This document shows, one piece after another, positions 35,383 through 43,722 of a stretch of DNA of 64,000 bases. Position 1 is the stretch's first letter; every line of letters begins with the position of its first letter. This DNA comes from Chitinimonas_A lacunae. GTDB taxonomy: Bacteria; Pseudomonadota; Gammaproteobacteria; Burkholderiales; Chitinimonadaceae. Both the position numbers and the translations under genes were made by a program. The stretch lies in the NCBI RefSeq assembly GCF_042650885.1, contig NZ_JBHSBU010000001.1, positions 3,596,001 through 3,660,000 on the forward strand, written 5' to 3'. The notes under the pieces are model-generated. The model saw only the letters and a program-made list of their open reading frames with translations, was not told the DNA's origin and made no database searches.

Positions 35383-35794
35383 CGTCGGACTCCTTACGCT
35401 CAGGTCGGGTCAGGCTGACCAGTCGGTCGCGCACCAGCCGGCCTTCGGCCGCTGCGTCGCTGGAGGGTGCCGGATCGGCCAGCCGGCGCAGCCGCAGCCG
35501 TTCGAGCGAGGCTTTATCGACCAGTGGGCCGCTCTGGCTGATCGAGCGTATGGCACGGTGGACCGAAGCGCTGGTCTCGACCATGGCCAGCTCGCGCTGG
35601 CATTCGCGCAGTTGGGTTTCGACCTGGAGCAGACGACTTTGCAGATTGATGGACGGTTCTGCCTCGGATAAGGCGAGCCGCAGTCCGATCAGAGTATGCA
35701 AGGCGGCTTCGAGCCGTTGGCGGCAGCCTTGCAGGGTGGCGGGCGACGGTTCGTGGTCGGACGCGGTGGTCACGAGCTTGTTGAATAGCGCCAT
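35372..35794 (-). CDS. Coiled-coil hypothetical protein, second gene of the DUF2170 operon
   Basis: 140 aa. A coiled coil covers about residues 20-75 (LEAALHTLIGLRLALSEAEPSINLQSRLLQVETQLRECQRELAMVETS). The C-terminus is charged. It starts 7 bp after the stop of the DUF2170 gene. In Escherichia coli yjfI (DUF2170) is followed by the PspA-like yjfJ; this protein is shorter and I cannot call it PspA. Confidence 0.65.
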   Translation of the reverse strand: MALFNKLVTTASDHEPSPATLQGCRQRLEAALHTLIGLRLALSEAEPSINLQSRLLQVETQLRECQRELAMVETSASVHRAIRSISQSGPLVDKASLERLRLRRLADPAPSSDAAAEGRLVRDRLVSLTRPERKESDDAA

Positions 35795-35801
35795 GGCGTC
35801 C

Positions 35802-36218
35802 TCACTGCTTCAGATAGTCGGCAAACGCTTCGAGTGCTTCGAGGGCGTTTTCGCTCAGCGCAGCCAGTTCCTGGGCCAGATCCTCGGGCCGCGACTGGCG
35901 CGCCAGCGCGCCGAACACCACGAAATAGCCTTCCACCCGGGCAAAGGCCGAGAGCGGCATCGGGATATTCAGATCGAGCATCGCCTCCAGCAGTTCGGTT
36001 CGTCGGCTCGGCTCGATCTCGTCGTCGTGCCATAAATAGCAGATGCACAAGGTCTGCTCGCCGCTTTGGGTCAGATAGATCGGCAATTCCTCACGCCCGC
36101 CGATGCAGGCCTGCACCACTTCCACTTCGCCGGGAATCGGTTGCCACTCCACGCTCAGCCCATAAACCGTCTGAACGATGCGGGTAGCCGCCTGGATCTG
36201 GGTCTGGAATTCAGTCAT
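35802..36218 (-). CDS. DUF2170 (YjfI-like) protein
   Basis: 138 aa starting MTEFQTQIQAATRIVQTVYGLSVEWQPIPGEVEVVQACIGGREELPIYLTQSGEQTLCICYLW, matching the DUF2170/YjfI family in length and pattern (FARVEGYFVVFGAL, LAALSENALEALEAFADYL). First gene of a three-gene minus-strand operon, divergent from nhaA. Role in the cell unknown; the family is often found near envelope-stress genes. Confidence 0.8.
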   Translation of the reverse strand: MTEFQTQIQAATRIVQTVYGLSVEWQPIPGEVEVVQACIGGREELPIYLTQSGEQTLCICYLWHDDEIEPSRRTELLEAMLDLNIPMPLSAFARVEGYFVVFGALARQSRPEDLAQELAALSENALEALEAFADYLKQ

Positions 36219-36276
36219 GGCATACCTGGCTCTGGCAGGCGTGGGAAGTCGATGATGGCGGCACGATAAAAGTGCT

Positions 36277-36304
36277 GACATAAGATGTCAAGACATAAAA
36301 TGTC
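36277..36304. promoter_or_regulatory. Tandem 13-bp palindromes in the DUF2170/nhaA promoter region
   Basis: GACATAAGATGTC (36277-36289) and GACATAAAATGTC (36292-36304), dyads of GACAT-N3-ATGTC repeated with a 15-bp period. The first extends to TGACAT-N3-ATGTCA. They sit between the divergent starts of the DUF2170 operon and nhaA, a typical operator position. Confidence 0.7.
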
Positions 36305-36376
36305 GTGTACGATGCTCATCCTTGGTCGGGCTTGGACGACCTAAGCCTTTTGTGAACTAGCCTGCGAGAGACTGTC

Positions 36377-37726
36377 ATGGCCAATACTTATCCGCTCGAA
36401 TCCTTGTTTGGCCGCGTGTTATCGCCCTTCGAGCAATTTCTGAAGCACAGCAGTGCCGGCGGCATCGTGCTGATTGCCGCCACCCTGCTGACGCTGGGTC
36501 TGGCCAATTCACCATGGAGCGAAGGTTTTCACCATTTCTGGGAACAGCCGATTGGCCTGTTCTACGGCACGGCCTTTCGGCTGGAGATGAGCCTGCACCA
36601 TTGGGTCAACGATGGGCTGATGGCCCTGTTCTTTCTGCTGGTGGGGCTGGAGCTGAAACGCGAGGTATTGGTCGGCGAGCTGTCCTCGCTGCGCGACGCT
36701 GCGCTGCCCGTGATTGCAGCCGCAGGCGGGATGCTGATGCCGGCCTTGCTCTACACCGCCTTCAATGGCTCAAGCGCCGGGGTCAATGGCTGGGGCATTC
36801 CGACGGCGACCGATATTGCTTTCGCCATCGGCATCCTGGTGCTGCTGGGCAAGCGGGCGCCTCGCAATCTGATCGTCTTTCTGACTGCGCTGGCAATCGC
36901 CGACGACCTGGGCGCGGTGCTGGTGATCGCGCTGTTCTATACCAGCGACCTCAATCAGACGGCGCTGGCAGGTGCGGCGCTGACCTTGCTGGGATTGGGG
37001 CTGCTCAACCGCGCTGGCGTGCGGCGGGCGGCGCCCTATTGGGCGCTGGGATTGGTGCTGTGGTATCTGGTGCTGCTGTCGGGCATCCATGCCACGCTGG
37101 CGGGCATTCTGCTCGCGCTGACCATTCCAGCCATGCCGGCCTATTCGCCACGTCATTTCGAACAGCGGATCGAAGGTTTACTGGGCGAATTCCGCCAGCA
37201 GACCTCGCTCGACGACGCCGGCCCGCTCAGTAACCACCGGATGGCCGTGGTGGCCGCCAATATGGAGCACGCCTCGATTGCCGTGCAAAGCCCGCTGCAA
37301 CATACCGAACATGGCCTGAGCCCCTGGGTGACTTTCCTGATCGTGCCGGTATTTGCGCTGGCGAACGCCGGGGTGGATTTCCGTCAGCTCGACCTCGTCG
37401 CCAGCCTGGGCGAGCGGATCACCCTCGGCGTGATTCTTGGCCTGGTGCTGGGCAAATTCGTCGGCATCAGCCTGTTCAGTTGGCTCGGCGTCAAGCTGGG
37501 CCTGGGCCGACTGCCCAATGGCGTGACCTGGAGACATATCCTGGGCGCCGCCTGGCTCGGTGGCATCGGTTTCACCATGTCGCTGTTTATCGGTCAATTG
37601 GCGTTCCGCGATCCGATCATGGTCGATCAGGCCAAGGTCGGGATCCTGCTCGGTTCCCTGATCGCCGCCGTGGTCGGCACCTTATGGCTGTTGCTGATCG
37701 CGCCGCGTCCGGTTGAGAAAGCGTGA
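36377..37726 (+). CDS. nhaA: Na+/H+ antiporter NhaA
   Basis: 449-aa inner-membrane antiporter that exchanges Na+ or Li+ for two protons. Twelve-helix pattern with VGLELKREVLVGEL, the unwound-helix motif PTATDIAFAIGIL, and the paired aspartates about D176-D177 in TALAIADDLGAVLVIALFYT that bind the ions. Slightly longer than the 388-aa E. coli protein because of an extended cytoplasmic loop (about 265-300). The promoter region holds the tandem GACAT-N3-ATGTC dyads. Confidence 0.95.
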   Translation: MANTYPLESLFGRVLSPFEQFLKHSSAGGIVLIAATLLTLGLANSPWSEGFHHFWEQPIGLFYGTAFRLEMSLHHWVNDGLMALFFLLVGLELKREVLVGELSSLRDAALPVIAAAGGMLMPALLYTAFNGSSAGVNGWGIPTATDIAFAIGILVLLGKRAPRNLIVFLTALAIADDLGAVLVIALFYTSDLNQTALAGAALTLLGLGLLNRAGVRRAAPYWALGLVLWYLVLLSGIHATLAGILLALTIPAMPAYSPRHFEQRIEGLLGEFRQQTSLDDAGPLSNHRMAVVAANMEHASIAVQSPLQHTEHGLSPWVTFLIVPVFALANAGVDFRQLDLVASLGERITLGVILGLVLGKFVGISLFSWLGVKLGLGRLPNGVTWRHILGAAWLGGIGFTMSLFIGQLAFRDPIMVDQAKVGILLGSLIAAVVGTLWLLLIAPRPVEKA

Positions 37727-37919
37727 GAGGAGGATGCTGGAGAGAAAGTCAGAAAAGTTGTGTGTGGAATCTATGCAAATACAGTAGCGGATATATAAGC
37801 GGAATAAAGTAGTTGGAAAGCGTGAGAGAAGGGCTGCGGAGAAAGAAATAGAAAGTTTTGTGCGGAATCTGTGCAAATACAGTGGCAGATATAAAAGCGG
37901 AATAAATAATTGAAGCAAA
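37721..37919 (+). repeat. Two tandem ~99-bp repeats after nhaA
   Basis: 37721-37819 and 37820-37919 are diverged direct copies. Both start GCGTGAGAG and share GGAATCT.TGCAAATACAGT and ATA.AAGCGGAATAAA. The first begins inside the last codon of nhaA. AT-rich, with no coding potential; could be a mild 3' stabiliser or promoter-like segment for the next unit. Confidence 0.75.
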
Positions 37920-38116
37920 ATTAGACTGCTCTGGGAGAGTGGAGCACCAGATCGGCGGACAGCCTTTTCAAGTGCTCCCTCCTCACTCACCCGTCCGATG
38001 GCATCAGACAAGCCACCCACCGGCTTTTCTGCCCTGATGGCTCTGCTTGTCGACAATGGCTGGGGCCGTTAGCATGCGGGCTGTTATCAACTTCGGATAA
38101 AGAAAGGAGGTTAATC

Positions 38117-38203
38117 ATGGGTCTTCCAGAACGCGCTCGTTGGTATTTGCGCTTCCTTAGCGATTGCGCCGGCTCCAGTTCTCGTCTCGTCGCGCTGCGA
38201 TAA
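38117..38203 (+). CDS. Possible 28-aa leader ORF upstream of the ABC-F gene
   Basis: ATG at 38117 follows an ideal AAAGGAGG TTAATC. The 28-codon frame (MGLPERARWYLRF, then LSDCAGSSSRLVALR) ends TAA 112 bp before the ABC-F start, which itself has a poor Shine-Dalgarno. Translated leaders controlling ABC-F genes by attenuation are known in other bacteria, so a regulatory leader peptide is plausible. It could equally be a small free-standing protein. Confidence 0.5.
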   Translation: MGLPERARWYLRFLSDCAGSSSRLVALR

Positions 38204-38315
38204 GGCGGGCCGGAGCGAAACCTTTCCGATACCCGAGCATTTTCCCCGGTTCTTCCTGTTCGTCAGCGCCCCTGTTGATGTGGATGCGTGCATCCGCCAT
38301 GTTTAGGCAAGCGCT

Positions 38316-40040
38316 ATGACTACCCTGATTTCCGTCCAATCTCTGCAACTCGATACCGTTGCAGGCACCTTGTTCCACGACCTCTGCTTCACCGTCGGCC
38401 TTGGCGACCGTATCGGCCTGATCGGCTACAACGGCAGTGGCAAGAGCACCTTGCTGGCTCTGCTCGACGGCTCGCGTCAGCCTTCGCAAGGCGCCATTCA
38501 TCGTGCGCGCCAGTGTCGTCTGCAATATGTCGAGCAGCATCTGCCGGCCCGGATGGCTGATCTGACCCTCTACGACGCCCTGTTCGCCGCCCTCGACTAC
38601 CAGCCCGACCAGCAATGGCGGGTCGATAGCCTGCTGGGCGAACTCGGCTTCGAACCGGATACGGCCAGCGTGCCGGTCAAGTCGCTGAGCGGCGGCCAGC
38701 ATACCCGGCTGCTGCTGGGACGGGCGCTGTTGCAAGAGCCCAATCTGCTGCTGCTCGATGAGCCGAGCAACCACCTCGATCTGCCTTCGCTGCTCTGGCT
38801 CGAGCGCTTTCTGCTCGACTGGAAAGGCGGCTTTATCCTGGTCTCGCACGACCGTCGTCTGCTCGACAACGTCACCCGGCAAAGCTGGATTCTGCGTGAT
38901 CAGCGCCTCTACGGTTTCGACCATCCGGCCAGTTCGGCACTCGAAGCCCTGGCTGCCGCCGATATGGCGGCCGCCGAGCGTTTTGCGGCCGAACAGAAGG
39001 AAATCGACCGCCTGACCGACAGCAGCCGTCGTATCGCGCTATGGGCACGCGACTACGACCATGAAGGCATGGCCCGCAAGGCCAAGTCGATGCAAAAGCG
39101 CATCGACAAGCTCAAGGAAGAGCAATCCTTCGTCAGCCAAGGCGCACCGTGGTGTCTGACACTGCGCGGCCAGGCGCTGGCGGCCAAGCAATTGCTGGCG
39201 TTTGAGCAATTCGAGGTCCGCCCGGCTGCGGGACTGGCCCCACTGTTCGTCGCCGATGGCCTGTGGTTGCGACCCGGTGACAAGGTGGCGCTGCTGGGAG
39301 CCAACGGCAGCGGCAAGACTTCGCTGCTGCGCCAGTGCTGGCAGGGGCTGGTGCAGGAGTCGGCCGATCCGGCTTTCTATCACCATCCGGGCGCGGCGGT
39401 CGGTTATTACGACCAGACGCTGCAACGCCTCGATGACCAGGCGAGGCTGGCCGATGCGCTGGCGCCGTTTGCCAATCTGCCCGAGATGGCGATGCGGCGT
39501 GCGTTGATCGCAGCGGGTTTCCCGTATTCACGCCACGATCAGCACGTGGCGACCTTGAGCGGCGGCGAGCGGGCACGCCTGCTGTTCCTGGGCCTGTCGC
39601 TGGCGAGCTATCACCTGCTGCTGCTCGACGAACCAACCAATCACCTCGATATGGACGGCAAGCAGGAACTGGCCGACGCCCTGGCGCAGTTTGCCGGGGG
39701 CTTTCTGCTGGTGTCACATGACCGCGATCTGATCGAGCGCAGTTGCAACCGTTTCTGGGTAGTGCGCGAGGGCCGGCTCGAACAGTGGCTCGATGCACCG
39801 AGTGCCTATAGCCGGCTGTTCGAGCCGCCTGCCTCGACCTCGACCATTCGGGCAGAGCGGGCGATGCAGCATTCGGTACCACTCGACGACCCGGAGTGGC
39901 AATTGAACCGGCTGTGCGAACTCGAGGCGCTGCTGGCCGCCGATCTGGCGCGCAAACCCCGCCAGCAGCGGCCACAGATGCAGCAGCAGTGGCGCAGCGA
40001 GATCGAACAGCTCAATCAGATGCTCGGCCTGGTCGGGTGA
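38316..40040 (+). CDS. ABC-F family ATPase
   Basis: 574-aa soluble protein with two ABC domains and no membrane part. Domain 1: Walker A GYNGSGKS, signature LSGGQ, Walker B LLLLDEPSNHLD, switch His in VSHDRRLLDN. Linker with ARDYDHEGMARKAKSMQKRIDKLKEEQS, which fits the P-site tRNA-interaction helices. Domain 2: GANGSGKT, LSGGE, LLLLDEPTNHLD, VSHDRDLIERS. ABC-F proteins act on the ribosome in translation or antibiotic protection; which subtype this is cannot be told from the sequence by eye. Confidence 0.9.
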   Translation: MTTLISVQSLQLDTVAGTLFHDLCFTVGLGDRIGLIGYNGSGKSTLLALLDGSRQPSQGAIHRARQCRLQYVEQHLPARMADLTLYDALFAALDYQPDQQWRVDSLLGELGFEPDTASVPVKSLSGGQHTRLLLGRALLQEPNLLLLDEPSNHLDLPSLLWLERFLLDWKGGFILVSHDRRLLDNVTRQSWILRDQRLYGFDHPASSALEALAAADMAAAERFAAEQKEIDRLTDSSRRIALWARDYDHEGMARKAKSMQKRIDKLKEEQSFVSQGAPWCLTLRGQALAAKQLLAFEQFEVRPAAGLAPLFVADGLWLRPGDKVALLGANGSGKTSLLRQCWQGLVQESADPAFYHHPGAAVGYYDQTLQRLDDQARLADALAPFANLPEMAMRRALIAAGFPYSRHDQHVATLSGGERARLLFLGLSLASYHLLLLDEPTNHLDMDGKQELADALAQFAGGFLLVSHDRDLIERSCNRFWVVREGRLEQWLDAPSAYSRLFEPPASTSTIRAERAMQHSVPLDDPEWQLNRLCELEALLAADLARKPRQQRPQMQQQWRSEIEQLNQMLGLVG

Positions 40041-40122
40041 GTGGAGAGGAATCCATCAAGAAACAAAAATAAGGAAAATTAGCTGCAAGATAAATAGCGG
40101 TATTTTTAAGTAAATAATTAAT

Positions 40123-40163
40123 AAGCGCCGTACAGATTAATGGCCTGTCCGGCGCTTTCTTTA
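40123..40163 (+). terminator. Terminator of the ABC-F gene
   Basis: AAGCGCCG (40123-40130) pairs with CGGCGCTT (40150-40157), extended by ACAG/CTGT, then TTTCTTTA. About 80 bp past the stop. Confidence 0.7.
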
Positions 40164-40428
40164 TACCATCTCCCTATCCTCCCAAACCGTAACAAGCAAA
40201 CAGAGCCGTCCCGTTCCCCAAAGCACAGGCGGGTGTCGGATCGCCGTCCATAAGTTGTGGTCTGCGTCCGACCGCATGCGGGTGCAAGGTGGGTTTGGAC
40301 ACTTGGGGGGCGGAATCAGCGGAGGGCACGAGTGAGGCAGATCGGTACGGTGAAAAATTTTTCCTATGCTCAACCCGTTTCCCGCCTGCCTGCCGTTCAA
40401 GCAGCCATCTCTGTCACGGAGCACTGCC

Positions 40429-43260
40429 ATGCCTCGCTCGATTTTCCTGTTGCCGCTGTTGGCGGCCTTGCTGACCGGCGCGCCGGCCTTTGCCAAATCC
40501 CCGCCCGTGCTACCGTTGATCGCCATCGATACCCAGCTGGCGCCGCAGGAACAGCCGGTCAGGGTCGATTCGCTCACTATCGCTGTGCAGGCGGTGGGCA
40601 GTCAGGTCGAGACGGTGATCGACCTGACCCTGTTCAACCCCAACAGCCGCCCACTTGAAGGCAATCTGCAATTTCCCTTGTTGCCGGGCCAGCAGATCGT
40701 CGGTTTCTCGCTCGACATCGGCAACGAGATGCGTGATGCCGTGCCGGTCGCCAAGGAACGCGGTCGGCAGGTTTTCGAAGCGATCGAGCGGCGCCGGGTT
40801 GACCCGGGCCTGCTCGAAGTGACCGAAGGGAATTTCTTCCGGCTGCGCGTCTACCCGGTGCTGCCCGGTCAGGTCCGCAAGGTGCGGTTGCGGCTGGCCG
40901 AAACGCTGCCCCAGGTCGAAGGCGGCTATCGCTATGCCCTGCCGCTGGACCGCTTCCAATCGGTGGAGCGGATCGGCATGGCGGTCACGCTGCCCGCTGG
41001 GCAGAAGCCGGAGCTTAGCGCCGCTGACGGGCCGATCCAGCTGGTACGTCAGGGACAGGCGTATATGGCCGATCTGAAGCCGCTGGCAGCCGGTAAACGT
41101 CCGCTGACGCTGCGCTGGAAAGCAGCCGAGCGGCCGGTGCTGCTGACCGAACGGGTCGATGGCGAACAGTTCTTTGCCGCCGAAATTCCACTTGGCCCGC
41201 TGCCGGCACGGCAAGCCCCGCCGCCCGTTATCGGGCTGCTGTGGGACAGCTCGGGTTCAGGCGCCAAACGCGATCTGGCGGCCGAACTGCGCTGGCTCGA
41301 ACGCTATCTGCGTGAAGTGAAGCAAGCGGAGGTGCGCTTGATCCGACTGCGCGACCGGGCCGAAAAGCCGCTGTCGTTCCGGATCGAAAACGGTAACTGG
41401 CGCGCGCTGCGTGAGGCGCTGGAGCGCACGGTCTACGACGGCGCAAGTTCGCTCGATGGCTGGACTGCGCAGGCCGATGTCGGCGAATACCTGCTGTTTT
41501 CCGACGGCATGGTCAATTACGGCACTGAAGGTTTTCCGACACTGAGCAAGAAACAGCGGCTGTTTGCCATCGATTCGAGCGTGGGCAGCGACCGTGACCG
41601 GCTGACGGCGCTGACCCTGCGCCATGGCGGCAGTGTGATCGCACTCGATGAAGGACGAAGCGAGCCTTTGCCGTCCGAGCTGCCACGAGTGGTCAGCTTG
41701 ACTGGTGAAGGGGTGGGACGGCTGGTGTTCGATCCCTCCGACAGCGCGCGGGGACTCCTACGGATCGCCGGTGTGCAGCAAGGCCAGGGAGCGGCCAAGG
41801 TCCGGCTCAGGCTCGCCGTCAGTCATGAACTGCGCGAGATCGAGCTGCCTCTGCATGTCGAGCGCAGCAGCGCAAGCGGTCAGGCGGCCCGGCTGTGGGC
41901 CCGCTACCGCCTGGCGGGGCTGGGCCGCGATGCCGCCGACCGCGCCGAGACGCGTGCCATCGGCCGGCGTTTCGGACTGGTTACGCGCGATACCTCGCTG
42001 CTGGTGCTGGAAAATCTGTCCGACTACGTGCAATACGACATCGCACCACCCCCGTCGCTGCGGGCGCAGTTCGAGCAGCTGCGCGCGGCCAATCAGGCCA
42101 GCGAGCGGCAGCAGCGCGAGCGGCAGATCGAGCAACTGGTGCAGCAATATCAGGCCAAGATCGCCTGGTGGGAAACGCGCTATCCCAAGGACACCCCGCC
42201 GCGCCCGAAGCTCGATCACAAGATGGCACGTCGGGCGGGCCTGATCGCGCCGCCGGCCGCTCCGGCTCCGCTGGCCGCCGCCGCGGCGGAACCGATGGCC
42301 GAGGCGGTGGCGGACAAGGCCGAACAGGCTGCCGCTTCAGACGGCGCTGGCATCCGCATCGCCCTGCAACCCTGGCAGGCCGATTCGCCTGTGCTGCGGG
42401 CCTTGCAGAGGGTCCGGACCGAGCAACTCTATCCGGCCTATCTGGCCCGGCGTGCCGCCAACGCCAATAGCAGCGCTTTCTTCCTCGATGTGGCCGATCT
42501 GCTGCTGGCCCGCGGCCAGCGCGAACTGGCGCTGCGGGTGCTGTCGAATCTGGCCGAGATGGAATTGGAGAACCGCCATATCCTGCGCATCCTCGGCTAC
42601 CGGCTGCTCCAGGCTGGCGAGCCGGCGCTGGCCGTGCCGGTGTTCGAACGGGTGCTGGAAATGGCCGAGGAAGAGCCGCAATCGTTCCGCGATCTCGGTC
42701 TGGCCTATGAAGCGGCCGGCCGCTATCAGGAGGCGGCCAACCAGTGGGTCGAAGTGGTCAGCCGGGTGTGGGATGACCGCTTCCCGGAAATCGAACTGAT
42801 CACCCTGGCCGACCTCAACGCCCTCGACGCCCGGGTCGGGCCGCTGCGCATCAACCTCGACCCGCGCCTGCGCCGCAACCTGCCGCTCGATCTGCGTGCC
42901 GTGCTGACCTGGGACGCCGACAACAGCGATATGGACCTGTGGATCACCGACCCCAACGGCGAAAAGTGCTTCTACGGCAATCCGCTGACCTACCAGGGCG
43001 GCCGTATGTCGCGTGATTTCGTAGGCGGCTACGGTCCCGAGGAGTTCTCGCTGCGCCACGCCAAACCGGGCCGCTACAAGGTCGAAGCCAATTTCTATGG
43101 CCACCAGCAGCAGATCGTCGCCGGCGCCACTACCTTGCAACTCAAGCTGACCACCGGCTTTGGCACCCCGGCGATGAAGGAAAAGATGGTGACGCTGCGT
43201 CTGCAAGGCGCGGGAAAGACCGTGTTCGTCGGTGAGTTCGAGGTGCCGGCGAAGCACTGA
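40429..43260 (+). CDS. Exported VIT / VWA-like / TPR / DUF2135 protein
   Basis: 943 aa from MPRSIFLLPLLAALLTGAPAFA, a clear signal peptide, with GGAG seven bases before the ATG; an upstream in-frame Met is less likely. VIT domain at about 30-170 (VETVIDLTLFNPNSRPLEGNLQFPLL, RRRVDPGLLEVTEGNFFRLRVYPV). A VWA-like region follows with a MIDAS-type DSSGS (about 270) and SDGM. Then a coiled coil (about 555-590), an Ala-rich linker, TPR-like repeats (about 690-800) and a DUF2135 C-terminus (AVLTWDADNSDMDLWITDPNGEKCFYGN). Probably periplasmic or surface; function unknown. Confidence 0.85.
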   Translation: MPRSIFLLPLLAALLTGAPAFAKSPPVLPLIAIDTQLAPQEQPVRVDSLTIAVQAVGSQVETVIDLTLFNPNSRPLEGNLQFPLLPGQQIVGFSLDIGNEMRDAVPVAKERGRQVFEAIERRRVDPGLLEVTEGNFFRLRVYPVLPGQVRKVRLRLAETLPQVEGGYRYALPLDRFQSVERIGMAVTLPAGQKPELSAADGPIQLVRQGQAYMADLKPLAAGKRPLTLRWKAAERPVLLTERVDGEQFFAAEIPLGPLPARQAPPPVIGLLWDSSGSGAKRDLAAELRWLERYLREVKQAEVRLIRLRDRAEKPLSFRIENGNWRALREALERTVYDGASSLDGWTAQADVGEYLLFSDGMVNYGTEGFPTLSKKQRLFAIDSSVGSDRDRLTALTLRHGGSVIALDEGRSEPLPSELPRVVSLTGEGVGRLVFDPSDSARGLLRIAGVQQGQGAAKVRLRLAVSHELREIELPLHVERSSASGQAARLWARYRLAGLGRDAADRAETRAIGRRFGLVTRDTSLLVLENLSDYVQYDIAPPPSLRAQFEQLRAANQASERQQRERQIEQLVQQYQAKIAWWETRYPKDTPPRPKLDHKMARRAGLIAPPAAPAPLAAAAAEPMAEAVADKAEQAAASDGAGIRIALQPWQADSPVLRALQRVRTEQLYPAYLARRAANANSSAFFLDVADLLLARGQRELALRVLSNLAEMELENRHILRILGYRLLQAGEPALAVPVFERVLEMAEEEPQSFRDLGLAYEAAGRYQEAANQWVEVVSRVWDDRFPEIELITLADLNALDARVGPLRINLDPRLRRNLPLDLRAVLTWDADNSDMDLWITDPNGEKCFYGNPLTYQGGRMSRDFVGGYGPEEFSLRHAKPGRYKVEANFYGHQQQIVAGATTLQLKLTTGFGTPAMKEKMVTLRLQGAGKTVFVGEFEVPAKH

Positions 43261-43286
43261 GAACCGCCCTCCACTTGGTTCTTGTC

Positions 43287-43315
43287 CGGCCCGTGCTGCG
43301 TGCGCGGGCCGTTTT
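43287..43315 (+). terminator. Terminator of the VIT-domain gene
   Basis: CGGCCCG (43287-43293) with CGGGCCG (43305-43311), followed by TTTT. Confidence 0.6.
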
Positions 43316-43457
43316 GCTTGCTGGGTGGGAGAGGGTTTGCAAGGGGCGGAGAGGAGAGGCTGAAACGGTATGAGAGAGTTTTACTAACTATCCTGCCAAT
43401 CTTTCAATGGATTGGTGTGGTGGTTGTGGATAGATAAGCCTGAATGCCAATTAATGC

Positions 43458-43480
43458 GGGGTATTCAAGCTGAATACCCC
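43458..43480. repeat. Perfect inverted repeat upstream of the GAF-PAS-GGDEF gene
   Basis: GGGGTATTCA (43458-43467), loop AGC, TGAATACCCC (43471-43480). No T-run on either side. About 245 bp before the gene start in an otherwise AT-rich gap; may be an operator or an RNA hairpin. Confidence 0.55.
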
Positions 43481-43722
43481 AATCATTGCTTATCGGGATA
43501 ATGGAAATTATCGAAGGTTAATAATCTTTACGGCTTCCAGCGTCCTGCCGACCGGCTGTGAAGGCCGATTGGCTGAGTCGAGCCGTGCAGGCCGGTTTGC
43601 GGGCAGCCTCCTATCGTCCCCAGGGCTTGCCTAGGCTAGGTGTTAACCCAGTTGTTGTGCTGGACTGGGTCAGGCACGCTGAGTCCCATTGCGAATTTCG
43701 GGTGTCAGAAGGAGAGACGAAT

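Noticed and set aside
33655..40098. Exact 16-mer shared in opposite orientation (GCTATTTATCTTGCAG at 33655 and its complement at 40083)
   Set aside because: One such match is expected by chance in AT-rich spacers of a 64-kb window; flanking similarity is weak.
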